From contig NZ_AP031573.1 in the NCBI RefSeq assembly GCF_041154745.1, positions 1,302,001 to 1,366,000 of the forward strand: DNA of 64,000 nucleotides, given 5' to 3'. Position numbers and translations under genes: made by a program. Of the stretch, positions 53,858 through 63,385 are shown in pieces. This DNA comes from Flavobacterium sp. CFS9 (lineage in GTDB: Bacteria > Bacteroidota > Bacteroidia > Flavobacteriales > Flavobacteriaceae). The notes beneath the pieces are model-generated. The model saw nothing but the letters and a program-made list of their open reading frames with translations, did not search any database and was not told where the DNA came from. Each line of letters begins with the position of its first letter. Position 1 is the stretch's first letter.

Positions 53858-55161
53858 AAGTTAAACTGTGCCTGCAAACGCAATAAATTTCCTTGCTGTC
53901 TGTTTACAGGAAGTGCGCTGTCTATGAAAGTTCTGTCGGCAATCACATATTCCGCAGTAAGTTCAAAGGCTTTTAAAGGCTGCCATTCGATACCAATTTC
54001 ATAATCTCTGACCACATAACTTCTGGCATCTTTCTCGTATTTTTTTCCTCCGTCATAATATTGAAATTTAGCAAAAGGATAAATATGTTGTTTTTTGATG
54101 TCTAACTTATAATTCAGCATAATATACCCCCCATCTAAATCTGTTTCATCTACTGAATTAGTCACAGCATTGTATCTTGGTCCTCTACCAATATTGTACT
54201 CGGTCTGAATTCCGAAAGGTCTTGGATATAGTACAAATGTTGCTCCTATCCTTTGATCTTTTACGTGCTGTGAATTGTTCACTTTAACTCCTGATGAAAT
54301 TTCACCTGAAAAAGCCCATTTTCCGGTATACGCCTGAATTCCGGGTTCGATAATCTGACTTCCAATTACAAATGGGTACGTTACTCTTGCCACCACATTT
54401 AAATCTCTGTTTCCATCTAATCTATTTGCAATCTGCCCATTGTAAACTCCAAAAGCGAAAACACCATAATCACCTGAACCTTTATAACCGTCTTTTACTA
54501 ACATTTCAAAACGTTCTCTGATTTCAGCCGGGGCCCAGTAAAAGAACATTCCTAAATCACGTTCGTTTAATATCGCACTGTTCATCGCATCGTTACGATC
54601 CAGAGCCAATCGCTGACCACTTGACTGCATGTTTTCGAAACCATATGGAATTTTACTCTGTCCTATACGTACTCTATATTCTCTCTTCTTATCAAAAGAA
54701 AGATCGAAATATAAATCTCGAACCTGAACGAAATTCTGAACTCCGGTTACCGGTGAACTGGCAAAATCAGGTTGAAAATAGAAAAATACATTAGGATGAA
54801 CCTGACCGGAAAACACCAAACGTGCACGTCTGATAAATAAACCATTGTTTGCTTTTGCATTCGGGGCTGTAGAAGTTGTCCCCCAGGATCTGTCGCACTG
54901 ATCACACGATACTTTATCATTTGTAGAAAACAAACCGTTGTACCGTATTTGCGCATATCCTCTTAAAGAAATCTTGTCGTACCAACGATCTTTATCCTTT
55001 TCATCTTCATCATTCTTTTCGGATTCGGTATGCGATACTTTTGCTTTGTTGATTGAATCCAGAAGTCGTACTACTTCTTTTTTCACCTCTTCTTTACTTA
55101 AATCCTGTGCATTTGATACACAAGTAATTAGCAACAGAATTGCTATTAGTCTTATTTTCAT
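53854..55161 (-). CDS. OprO/OprP-type porin
   Basis: 435 residues with a signal peptide (to about ITCVSNAQD, residue 19). Outer-membrane beta-barrel strands are visible throughout, with phosphate-porin style segments (ISLRGYAQIRYNGLF; GLFIRRARLVFSGQV; the last strand GNLLRLQAQFNF ending in Phe). The N-terminal 60 residues are charged and helical, consistent with the coiled coil of OprP-type porins. It is convergent with the glycosyltransferase, overlapping by 4 bases. The kinase/regulator pair lies just upstream on the same strand. Confidence 0.85.
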   Translation of the reverse strand: MKIRLIAILLLITCVSNAQDLSKEEVKKEVVRLLDSINKAKVSHTESEKNDEDEKDKDRWYDKISLRGYAQIRYNGLFSTNDKVSCDQCDRSWGTTSTAPNAKANNGLFIRRARLVFSGQVHPNVFFYFQPDFASSPVTGVQNFVQVRDLYFDLSFDKKREYRVRIGQSKIPYGFENMQSSGQRLALDRNDAMNSAILNERDLGMFFYWAPAEIRERFEMLVKDGYKGSGDYGVFAFGVYNGQIANRLDGNRDLNVVARVTYPFVIGSQIIEPGIQAYTGKWAFSGEISSGVKVNNSQHVKDQRIGATFVLYPRPFGIQTEYNIGRGPRYNAVTNSVDETDLDGGYIMLNYKLDIKKQHIYPFAKFQYYDGGKKYEKDARSYVVRDYEIGIEWQPLKAFELTAEYVIADRTFIDSALPVNRQQGNLLRLQAQFNF

Positions 55162-55335
55162 TCTTTTTGTTTTCTGATCCCTTAATTTTTCGAATGCAAA
55201 GATCCACCACCTATGTTAAGATATCATTAACAAGGTGTTACTATAACAAAAAGGAATTGTTGCGAAATGGTTATGTAAATTTCATTAGTGTTAAAACACT
55301 AGATTTCATGGCACTTCGCTCCAACAAGCTTACAA

Positions 55336-56415
55336 TTATTTAACTTCAGCTTTTACTGTTTTATTTGCTTTTTCAAGCGTAAAAGAGAATTCAGAACCAA
55401 TTCCGAACTCACTTTCTACATATACTTTCTCTTTATGTGCTTCAATAATATGCTTTACAATAGCCAATCCCAATCCGGAACCGCCTTCTGATCGGGTTCC
55501 GCTTTTATCGACTCTGTAAAAACGTTCGAAAAGCCTTGGAATGTTTTGTTTTTCAACACCTTCACCATTATCACTGATACGGATCAGTACTTTTTTCTTG
55601 GTTAGATTAACCACTCCCACCTCAGTTAAACCACCTTCTTTACCATACTTAATAGAGTTTACGATCAGATTTTCCAAAACCTGCTGAATTCTGTCCTTAT
55701 CACCACGAATGATTACTGATTTAACATTCTTACTCTCAAAAGCCAGTTTAATTTTCTTTTTATCGGCTTTCATCTCCAGTAAATCAAAAACGTTCTGAAT
55801 CAGTTCTACGATATCAAAATCAGTCATAATTAAATCCAGATCCCCTGATTCTAATTTGGTGATCATGTCCAGATCTTCTACAATATAAATCAATCGTTCA
55901 ACACCTTTTTCAGCTCTCTTTAAATATTTTTTTCGAATGTTCTTATCTTCCATCGCTCCATCCAGCAACGTCGAAACATACCCCTGAACAGTAAACAAAG
56001 GTGTTTTTAACTCATGCGAAACATTTCCAAGAAACTCACGTCGGTATTGCTCCCTGATCTCCAGCATTTCAATTTCCAATTTTTTATCGGTAGCAAACTT
56101 TTTCACCTCGCGCGAAAGCGTTTCCATGTCGGTAGTTATAGGCTGATTGATAAGTGTTGTGGTCTCTAATAGCGAAACCTCATCGTATATCTTCTTGACT
56201 CTGCGATAAATAAAACGCTCCACACGATATTGCAGGACCAGGAATGAAAACGCATAAATGGATATTATAAAGATTATCCCGAATACAAATTGATACTTTA
56301 ATTGATTTTTATAAAACAAAGACATCAGTATCATCACAAACCCCGTAGCGAAAAGACTTATGTATAATGCCGACTTTACGGCAAATTTGTATGTTTTTTT
56401 AAAATTAATTTTCAT
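55336..56415 (-). CDS. Sensor histidine kinase (PhoR-like)
   Basis: 359 residues. Two membrane helices (about 13-33 and 37-60) are followed by a short linker, the H-box HELKTPLFTVQGYV (about 132-145) with the phosphoacceptor His, and the ATP-binding domain with N-box NLIVNSIKYG, G1 DNGEGVEKQ, FERFYRVDKSGTRSEGGSGLGL. There is no large sensor domain, as in many PhoR-like kinases. The response regulator gene is 240 bp upstream on the same strand with a hairpin between them. Confidence 0.93.
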   Translation of the reverse strand: MKINFKKTYKFAVKSALYISLFATGFVMILMSLFYKNQLKYQFVFGIIFIISIYAFSFLVLQYRVERFIYRRVKKIYDEVSLLETTTLINQPITTDMETLSREVKKFATDKKLEIEMLEIREQYRREFLGNVSHELKTPLFTVQGYVSTLLDGAMEDKNIRKKYLKRAEKGVERLIYIVEDLDMITKLESGDLDLIMTDFDIVELIQNVFDLLEMKADKKKIKLAFESKNVKSVIIRGDKDRIQQVLENLIVNSIKYGKEGGLTEVGVVNLTKKKVLIRISDNGEGVEKQNIPRLFERFYRVDKSGTRSEGGSGLGLAIVKHIIEAHKEKVYVESEFGIGSEFSFTLEKANKTVKAEVK

Positions 56416-56505
56416 TGAAATTATTGAACCATTAAGAGATTAAGAAAATTAAGCTTTGTTTTTGAGCTCCATTCTCCTGAGCAAAAGCAAAAAAGGAATA
56501 ACTCA

Positions 56506-56557
56506 AAAACCATATAAGAAAATGAAGATTACACCAACTTCAATTCTTATATGGTTT
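56506..56557 (-). terminator. Perfect 14-bp hairpin between regulator and kinase genes
   Basis: AAACCATATAAGAA and its exact inverse enclose a 23-base loop that itself has a 5-bp stem (TGAAG/CTTCA). On the minus strand it is followed by TTTTT. It may partly end transcription between the regulator and kinase genes. Confidence 0.6.
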
Positions 56558-56654
56558 AAATGTATTGAATGTTTTTAAAACAATTTGGATGAATTTAAAT
56601 CTTAACCAAAATTCTTAGCAACTTAACTTCTAAGAACCTCAGCAGTTTAAAAAG

Positions 56655-57338
56655 CTAAACTTCAAATTTATACCCTACTCCTTTTATTGTTTTAAAAAGA
56701 TCTTCTCCAATTTTTTCGCGAAGTTTTCGAATATGAACATCAATAGTCCTTCCTCCTACAACCACTTCATTCCCCCAGACTTTATCGAGAATTTCGTCTC
56801 TTTTAAAAACTTTCCCCGGTTTTGAGGCTAACAGGTAAAACAATTCAAATTCTTTTCTTGGTAAGGCAATCTCAACATTACCCTTAATAATCTTATATTC
56901 TTCACGGTTAATCTCTATTCCGCCTACATTTAAGGTATCAGTTACGACTTCTTGTTCTTTTAACCTTCTTAACAAAGCCTTTACTTTGGAGACCAATAAT
57001 TTCGGTTTTATTGGCTTGGTGATATAATCATCTGCACCTGCATCAAAACCAGCCACTTGTGAGTAATCTTCACTTCTTGCTGTAAGGAATGTTATGATAA
57101 CATTATTTAATTCGGGAATTTTTCTAATGTGTTCGCAAGCTTCCATTCCGTCCATTTCTGCCATCATTACATCCATAATAATCAATTCCGGCAATTCTTT
57201 CTGCGCCTTTGCAATTGCTTCTTTTCCGTTAGAGGCAGTTACAATCTGGTAGCCTTCCTGAGCAAGGTTATAGCCAACGATTTCTAAGATATCTGGTTCA
57301 TCGTCAACTAGTAAAATCTTGGTTTGTGTTTTTTTCAT
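56655..57338 (-). CDS. OmpR/PhoB-family response regulator
   Basis: 227 residues from the ATG at 57338 (MKKTQTKILLVDDEPD). Receiver domain (1-120) with phospho-Asp in ELIIMDVMM (about residue 53), DDE at 11-13 and Lys in DYITKPIKPKLL. The winged-helix DNA-binding domain (about 135-227) has DILDKVWGNEVVVGGRTIDVHIRKLREKIG. It forms a two-component pair with the kinase downstream and is divergent from the TonB-dependent receptor gene, which it may control. Confidence 0.94.
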   Translation of the reverse strand: MKKTQTKILLVDDEPDILEIVGYNLAQEGYQIVTASNGKEAIAKAQKELPELIIMDVMMAEMDGMEACEHIRKIPELNNVIITFLTARSEDYSQVAGFDAGADDYITKPIKPKLLVSKVKALLRRLKEQEVVTDTLNVGGIEINREEYKIIKGNVEIALPRKEFELFYLLASKPGKVFKRDEILDKVWGNEVVVGGRTIDVHIRKLREKIGEDLFKTIKGVGYKFEV

Positions 57339-57568
57339 AAATAGCAAAAATTGAGATTTTTACATCAAATTTTCTTTATTATACATTCGATGATTTTCAT
57401 TTGAGATGGTAAATATACTAATAAAACGACCGTTAAAAATTGCGGTTAACGGTAATTTAATCTGGTAACAATTTGATAATCTACGCAACACGAAAACATA
57501 ACAAGTGGCTAACATGAACTTTACACAGCGTCTTTTTCTTTGCACAAAAATTTAAACACAACACTGAA

Positions 57569-60343
57569 ATGAAATTCAATTTAAAATTTCTATTTATCAC
57601 ATTATTCATCTGTACGATTTCGATCGCACAAAACAAAGGTACGATTTCTGGTGTATTAACCGACAAAGAAACCAACAATGAAGCTCTACCTTTTGCAAAT
57701 GTTTTACTTAAAGGAACAAACATTAGCGCAAACACTGACATTGAGGGAAAATATTCCTTAAATGTAAATCCGGGAAATTATATCATTATTTTTAGTTTCG
57801 TTGGATATGAATCTGTAGAAAAGCCAGTTACTGTAAAAGCAAATGAAACCATCACTGTAAATCAGGTACTTTCATCAGGAAGTTTTACACTTAAAGATGT
57901 TGTAGTAAAATCATCTGCCGTAAACAAACAAAAAGAATCTGCACTGCTATTGGAACAGAAAAATGCTGTTGATATTAAACAATCTATCGGAGCACAGGAG
58001 CTTTCTAAAAAAGGAGTTAGTGATGTTGCCAATGCTGTTGTAAAAACGACTGGTATTACCAAACAGGAAGGAACAAACAATATTTTCGTAAGAGGTTTAG
58101 GGGACCGTTACAATTCAACTACAATGAACGGTTTGCCAATTCCATCAAACGATCCTGAAAAGAAAAACATCAATTTAGATATTTTCTCTACTGACATTAT
58201 CGAATATGTATCGATTGACAAAGTTTACAACGGTAAGTTCTTTGGAGATTTTGCTGGAGGAAATGTTGATATTATCTCTAAAGATTACAAAGGAAATGGA
58301 TTTTTTAAAATTGATGTGGAATCAAAAGTAAACACAAATGCTCTTGGTGAAAACAACTTTAGCCTGCAAAAAGGCCCAAATGCTTTTGGATTTAGTAAAG
58401 CTGAAATTCCAAACAATCCATTGAATCAATACAATTTCAACACGCTTCAATTTGAGAAGAAAACTCCTTTAGCAGGTTCATTCGGAATCTCAGGTGGAGA
58501 TTCGTTTAATATTGGAAGTGAAGGAAAACTTACCGTATTTGGAACTGCTTCTTTCTCAAATGAGTATTCGTCAAGAACAAACGGAACTGCCAGAGCGAGT
58601 GTAAATGCTGCTGGTGTTGCCGGAAAAGATTTAGATTACCACTACCTGGCCTACAGCACTAACACAACAGGAATGTTTAATGCCGGATACAAAATCAACA
58701 ATCGCAACAAAATTAACTTCAACTCTTTATTCATCAATACTTCTGCACAAAAGAGAGAAGAGTCATCTGGATATATTGTCGATCTTGCCAATGAAGGAAA
58801 CGGATATATTCGCAGAAATGAATACGAAAAAACAGCTTTGTGGGTAAATCAATTATTGGGAGAGCACAAACTAAGCGAAAGAAGTACACTGAACTGGGGA
58901 GGTTCTTACAATATTGTAAACCAAAACATTCCAGACAGAACTTACAACACTATGAACAAAGTGAATGGTGGTTATGTAATCAACTCTCAATCTGCACCAA
59001 ACAACAACCGTTACTTTCAGGACTTAAAAGAAAACGAATTGGCTGCAAACTTGTCTGTAAACTATAAGTTTAACAAAAATGACGAAGGTGATTTCAAAGG
59101 AAAATTCACTTTAGGATACAACGGAAGGTTTAAAAACAGAGATTTTGAGGCTACTCAATTCAACCTTAAAACCACAACATTTCCAGTGTCTCACACCGGT
59201 GATATTGTTGACCCAAACAACTTAGATTTATTCTACAACCAACAAAACTTAGCGAACAACTATTTCACAATTTCAACTTTCCGTGGAGGACCTGAAGTTC
59301 CTAACGCATTGGATCCGCAAACTTACGGTGGAGATTTAACGATCAACGGTGGTTTCTTAAATACAGAGTACAAATTCAATCCTAAATTCACAGCAGTACT
59401 AGGATTAAGAGCTGAAGTTATCACACAAAATGTGGAATGGAGTACACAATTAGATCCTGCAGGAGGAAGCGATAAGTTAGAAAAAACAGCTTTCTTACCA
59501 AGTGTAGTTTTAAAGTATGAACTTAACGAAAAACAAAATTTACGTTTAGGATTCAGTAAAACGTATACATTACCTCAGTTCAAAGAAAGATCTCCTTTTA
59601 TTTATGAGGACTTTTTACAGGCTAAAGTTGGTAATCCATTTTTATACGCTTCAGACGATTACAACTTTGACTTAAAATGGGAAGTTTTTCCAAAAAGTGA
59701 CGAAGTTTTCTCTGTAACGGCTTTTGGAAAATACATTTTGAATCCAATTAATGAGGTAATCATTAACTCTTCTACAAATGATATTTCATATGTAAACTCT
59801 GGAGATTATGGATATGTAGCCGGAGCTGAATTAGAGTACAAAAAAGTACTTTTTAACTTTGACAGTGAACAGACAAAGAAGTTAACGGGAGGTATTAACT
59901 TATCTTACTTGTACAGCAAACAACAATTAGACGACGAAAAGGTTTTGAAAGAAACTGAAGGAACACGTCCGACTACTTTTACAAATACAACAGGTAAATT
60001 TACAGGAGCTTCTCCTTTCTTACTAAATGCTGACATCTCTTTCTACAATGAGTGGAATGATAAAAACAGTAACCTGACTACAACTTTGGCTTACAATTAT
60101 TTCTCTGATCGTGTTAACGCAATTGGTACACTTGAAAAAGGAGACTTGGTTGACAAAGCGGTTGGTTCATTAGATTTCATTGCAAAAGCAAAACTGAGTA
60201 AAAACTATGGTCTTGGTTTAGTTGTAAAAAACATTCTTGACCCAACAGTTAACAGAATTCAGGAAAATCAATCTGGTGATGTAAATGTTTTGAGCTACAA
60301 AAAAGGTTTAAACTTAAGCTTACAATTTAGCTACGAGTTCTAA
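57569..60343 (+). CDS. TonB-dependent receptor
   Basis: 924 residues. Signal peptide (to about ISIAQNK, residue 21), then a carboxypeptidase-like regulatory domain (about 23-110; GVLTDKETNNEALPFANVLLKG), a plug (about 115-240; KKGVSDVANAVVKTTG, FVRGLGDRYNSTTMNGLP) and a long beta-barrel ending LNLSLQFSYEF with the C-terminal Phe. No SusD-type gene is next to it; instead a lipoprotein and a T9SS-sorted protein follow on the same strand. It imports a scarce nutrient using TonB energy; which one is unknown. The response regulator gene is divergent, 230 bp away. Confidence 0.94.
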   Translation: MKFNLKFLFITLFICTISIAQNKGTISGVLTDKETNNEALPFANVLLKGTNISANTDIEGKYSLNVNPGNYIIIFSFVGYESVEKPVTVKANETITVNQVLSSGSFTLKDVVVKSSAVNKQKESALLLEQKNAVDIKQSIGAQELSKKGVSDVANAVVKTTGITKQEGTNNIFVRGLGDRYNSTTMNGLPIPSNDPEKKNINLDIFSTDIIEYVSIDKVYNGKFFGDFAGGNVDIISKDYKGNGFFKIDVESKVNTNALGENNFSLQKGPNAFGFSKAEIPNNPLNQYNFNTLQFEKKTPLAGSFGISGGDSFNIGSEGKLTVFGTASFSNEYSSRTNGTARASVNAAGVAGKDLDYHYLAYSTNTTGMFNAGYKINNRNKINFNSLFINTSAQKREESSGYIVDLANEGNGYIRRNEYEKTALWVNQLLGEHKLSERSTLNWGGSYNIVNQNIPDRTYNTMNKVNGGYVINSQSAPNNNRYFQDLKENELAANLSVNYKFNKNDEGDFKGKFTLGYNGRFKNRDFEATQFNLKTTTFPVSHTGDIVDPNNLDLFYNQQNLANNYFTISTFRGGPEVPNALDPQTYGGDLTINGGFLNTEYKFNPKFTAVLGLRAEVITQNVEWSTQLDPAGGSDKLEKTAFLPSVVLKYELNEKQNLRLGFSKTYTLPQFKERSPFIYEDFLQAKVGNPFLYASDDYNFDLKWEVFPKSDEVFSVTAFGKYILNPINEVIINSSTNDISYVNSGDYGYVAGAELEYKKVLFNFDSEQTKKLTGGINLSYLYSKQQLDDEKVLKETEGTRPTTFTNTTGKFTGASPFLLNADISFYNEWNDKNSNLTTTLAYNYFSDRVNAIGTLEKGDLVDKAVGSLDFIAKAKLSKNYGLGLVVKNILDPTVNRIQENQSGDVNVLSYKKGLNLSLQFSYEF

Positions 60344-60365
60344 GCCATATAAATTGAATTAGTAA

Positions 60366-60398
60366 AAAAGGACAGTCTGCGTACTGTCCTTTTTTTGT
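60366..60398 (+). terminator. Terminator after TonB-dependent receptor
   Basis: AAAAGGACAGT pairs with ACTGTCCTTTT around a 6-base loop, followed by TTTTT. Confidence 0.9.
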
Positions 60399-60558
60399 TC
60401 TTTCAACTATAAACAATGTGTTAAGTAGTTAACATTTAGTTAATATAAAAGCTTCATTTTATTAAACTAACAATCACGGTTGCTTAACATCCGGAAAGGA
60501 TTTCTAATCCATCTTTGCATCAAGAAATTAAACACACAAAAAAATTATTAAAACGATT

Positions 60559-61740
60559 ATGAAAAAATCAATTTTAAACTTTGTTACAGTTATTGCTTTA
60601 TCAGGAGGCTTACTTACAAGCTGTTCAAGTAGCGATGACGATAAAAAAGCACCTACTTCGACGTTTGTTGCCGACCCTGCTAACTTTCAAGGAAAGATCA
60701 CTGATGGAGAAGTAATACTTGATGCTACTAAAACTTATAAATTGACAGGAGCTATAAAAGTAGAAAACGGAGCAACTTTAACAATTCCTGCAGGAACGGT
60801 TATTGAAGGTACTGGAGGAACTGCGGCATATATATCAGTTGCACAAGGTGCAAAAATAAACGTAAACGGTACAGCTGCAAAACCAGTTATCATGACTGCT
60901 TCTGTAAAACAAGCTGGTAAATGGGGTGGTTTAGTAATTTGTGGTAAAGCTCCAATCAACCGTGTAACTGGTGGTGCTAGTACTGCTACATCTGAAGTTG
61001 CTGAATTGACTTATGGTGGAACTAACTCTGCTGATAACTCTGGATCTATCAAATATTTAAGAATTGAATACGCTGGAGCTGCTTTCAACTCTGAAAAAGA
61101 ATTTAACGGAATCTCATTCTTTGGAGTAGGTTCAGGAACAATCGTTGAAAACGTTGAAGCTTACTACGGTGCTGATGACGGATTCGAATTCTTCGGAGGA
61201 TCTGTAAATACTAAAAACTTAATCTCTATCGGTAACGAAGATGATCAATTTGACTGGACTGAAGGATGGAATGGTATCAACGAAAACTGGTATGGTAAAT
61301 TAGACTTCGGAAAAGGAAACAGAGGAATTGAAGCCGATAACTTCGAATTCGGATATGCTTTCACTCCAATCGCTAATCCTACTATCACAAACTTAACTCT
61401 TGTTGGACCTGGAAGTACTGCAGCTGCTGCTAACTTCGCTGAAAACCAAGCAATCAAATTAAGAAGAGGAACTAAAGCTATTATCTCAAACGTAGTTTTA
61501 AGTGCATGGGCAACCGGAATCGATGTTGAAAACGACGAAACTATTGCTTTTGTTGGAACTGCATTAAAAGTATCAAATGTATTATTTGCTAATGATGTAC
61601 CTGTAAAAACTAAAGGAAAGAAAACAGACGCTTCTTCTGCTAACGTAAGTGCTATTGTTACAGAATCGGCTACTGCTACCGGAGCTGGAAATGGAGTATT
61701 AGCTCCAACATGGGCTGCTGGATGGTCAGTTGGTTTCTAA
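60559..61740 (+). CDS. Surface lipoprotein with beta-helix-like repeats
   Basis: 393 residues with a lipoprotein signal (LLTSCSSSDDDK; Cys about residue 22). SSSDDDK after the Cys resembles the lipoprotein export signal of Flavobacteria that sends proteins to the cell surface. The mature part is rich in short beta repeats with Asn/Gly/Thr (IKVENGATLTIPAGTVIEG; GTIVENVEAYYGADDGFEFFGG), suggesting a right-handed beta-helix. It has been annotated loosely elsewhere as a transporter; the sequence gives no support for that. It follows the TonB-dependent receptor by 215 bp and its terminator, and is highly codon-biased, as if well expressed. Confidence 0.75.
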   Translation: MKKSILNFVTVIALSGGLLTSCSSSDDDKKAPTSTFVADPANFQGKITDGEVILDATKTYKLTGAIKVENGATLTIPAGTVIEGTGGTAAYISVAQGAKINVNGTAAKPVIMTASVKQAGKWGGLVICGKAPINRVTGGASTATSEVAELTYGGTNSADNSGSIKYLRIEYAGAAFNSEKEFNGISFFGVGSGTIVENVEAYYGADDGFEFFGGSVNTKNLISIGNEDDQFDWTEGWNGINENWYGKLDFGKGNRGIEADNFEFGYAFTPIANPTITNLTLVGPGSTAAAANFAENQAIKLRRGTKAIISNVVLSAWATGIDVENDETIAFVGTALKVSNVLFANDVPVKTKGKKTDASSANVSAIVTESATATGAGNGVLAPTWAAGWSVGF

Positions 61741-61765
61741 TCACTTACAATATAAACTGTTAAAA

Positions 61766-61796
61766 ACATCCTAAATATTTAGGATGTTTTTTTTTG
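61766..61796 (+). terminator. Terminator after beta-helix lipoprotein
   Basis: AACATCCTAAA pairs with TTTAGGATGTT and is followed by TTTTTTT. The first in-frame ATG of the next ORF (61794) lies at its end, favouring the start at 61848. Confidence 0.9.
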
Positions 61797-61847
61797 GTGC
61801 AATTTTTGTACTTTTTTTTGTATATTTACAGTAACCAAAATAACGCG

Positions 61848-62186
61848 ATGGCAAAAAATTACTTTTATATTACTTTCTTATTGGCTTTTTTCTTTACTGT
61901 TAGTGTTTCGGCACAAGACAGTAAGCAATTACCAAAACCTCAACAGGTAGCAACCATTGAGGGTCTAAGCCTGTACCCTAACCCCGTGACCGGTGGAAAA
62001 GTAACTATCTCCTCTAAAAATGATTTAGAAAAAGAGATTATCATCTTTGATGTTCTGGGTAAAAAAGTACTTCAAACACATTTAAGTTCCCGAGAGTTAA
62101 ACGTTTCTGATCTCGTTCCGGGCGTTTACATCATCAAAATAAGCGAAGAAAATGCTTCGGCAACACGAAAACTCATTATTCGATAA
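61848..62186 (+). CDS. Tiny T9SS-sorted protein (sorting domain only)
   Basis: 112 residues from the ATG at 61848 (signal peptide MAKNYFYITFLLAFFFTVSV to about SAQDS). The mature part is about 90 residues and is almost wholly a type A T9SS C-terminal sorting domain: LYPNPVTGGKVTIS, IIIFDVLGKKVLQTHL, LNVSDLVPGVYIIKI and the terminal basic TRKLIIR. There is hardly any cargo before it. It lies between two terminators downstream of the beta-helix lipoprotein. It may be a surface anchor, a secreted peptide or a remnant of a larger substrate. Confidence 0.82.
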   Translation: MAKNYFYITFLLAFFFTVSVSAQDSKQLPKPQQVATIEGLSLYPNPVTGGKVTISSKNDLEKEIIIFDVLGKKVLQTHLSSRELNVSDLVPGVYIIKISEENASATRKLIIR

Positions 62187-62191
62187 AACAC

Positions 62192-62221
62192 AAAAGCTCT
62201 AATTTTCATTAGAGCTTTTTT
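62192..62221 (+). terminator. Terminator after T9SS-sorted gene
   Basis: AAAAGCTCTAA pairs with TTAGAGCTTTT around a 7-base loop, followed by Ts. The next bases hold a 13-base direct repeat (aactgaaaactgt, about 62275-62300). Confidence 0.85.
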
Positions 62222-62318
62222 AGTTTTCAGTCCCATTCCCGGTTCTCAGTTTCGTAGAAACTGTAAAAACCGCAACTGAAAACTGTAACTGAAAACTGTG
62301 ACTAAATATTAAAAACAA

Positions 62319-62326
62319 TATCTTTG
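62319..62326 (+). promoter_or_regulatory. Minus-7 element of LuxE-like gene
   Basis: TATCTTTG, exact TAnnTTTG match only 14 bases before the TTG at 62340. The predicted transcript would be nearly leaderless. Confidence 0.5.
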
Positions 62327-62339
62327 CACAAAAAAAGTT

Positions 62340-63320
62340 TTGATCACAGCCCACGATATATTTACCATTTCGAGTCAGAAACAATTTGAAAAAATAGCAC
62401 TAAAAGTGTTTCGTTTTCAACATGAGAATAACGTTGTCTATCGTGATTTTTGCGATTTTTTAAAAGTAAATCCACAACAGGTAAAATCATTGGAACAAAT
62501 TCCTTTTTTACCCATTCAGTTTTTCAAAAGTCATAATGTCGTTTCCAACAATGATCCGGCTCAGGTAACTTTTACCAGCAGCGGAACTACGGGCGCAATT
62601 ACCAGCAGGCATATCGTTACCGATGTAAATCTTTATGAAGAGAGTTACCGTAACGGATTTTCACAATTTTACGGCAATATCGAAGATTACGTTGTTTTAG
62701 CGCTTTTACCGTCTTATCTCGAACGTGATGGCTCTTCGTTAATCTACATGGTCGAAGATTTAATAAAACTCTCCAATCAGCCTGAAAGTGGGTTTTACCT
62801 GCATAATCACGACGACCTTATCAAAAAACTGACTGCTTTGGACGAATCCGGTCAAAATGTAATCTTAATTGGTGTCACTTATGCCTTACTCGATTTGATT
62901 GAGAAACACCAATTCAATCTTCAGAATACTATTATTATGGAGACGGGCGGCATGAAAGGTAAACGAAAAGAAATGATTCGCGAGGAATTACACGAACAGC
63001 TTTGTGCAGGTTTTGGCGTTTCGGCTATTCATTCAGAATATGGCATGACCGAACTTTTAGCTCAGGCGTATTCTTTAGGCGAAGGCGTATTTGAATGCCC
63101 TTCATGGATGCACATTTTGGTTCGTGATCCTGAAGATGCCTTAACCTATCTAAAAGACGGAAAAACCGGTGGAATCAATGTGATTGATTTGGCCAACATT
63201 AACTCATGTTCCTTTATCGCTACTCAGGATTTAGGCAAAAAAAATCCCAACAACTCTTTCGAAGTATTGGGACGTTTTGATAATTCTGATATTCGCGGCT
63301 GTAATTTGATGGTATTGTAA
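62340..63320 (+). CDS. LuxE/PaaK-like acyltransferase
   Basis: 326 residues, resembling the acyl-protein synthetase (LuxE) group: FTSSGTTGAITSRHIV (about 79-94) is the AMP/acyl-binding loop, and GMKGKRKEMIREELHE with SEYGMTELLAQAYS (about 238-251) the C-terminal conserved block. It probably activates a fatty or aromatic acid. The only start that keeps the conserved N-terminus (ITAHDIFTISSQKQFEKIA) is TTG at 62340; no ATG exists nearby in frame, and the promoter element is 14 bases away. No lux operon is present. Confidence 0.8.
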   Translation: MITAHDIFTISSQKQFEKIALKVFRFQHENNVVYRDFCDFLKVNPQQVKSLEQIPFLPIQFFKSHNVVSNNDPAQVTFTSSGTTGAITSRHIVTDVNLYEESYRNGFSQFYGNIEDYVVLALLPSYLERDGSSLIYMVEDLIKLSNQPESGFYLHNHDDLIKKLTALDESGQNVILIGVTYALLDLIEKHQFNLQNTIIMETGGMKGKRKEMIREELHEQLCAGFGVSAIHSEYGMTELLAQAYSLGEGVFECPSWMHILVRDPEDALTYLKDGKTGGINVIDLANINSCSFIATQDLGKKNPNNSFEVLGRFDNSDIRGCNLMVL

Positions 63321-63385
63321 AGGTTTAATTGTTGATTTGTTGAAATCGTTTAATCGCAAAAAAAAAATACATTCTAAGATGAAAC

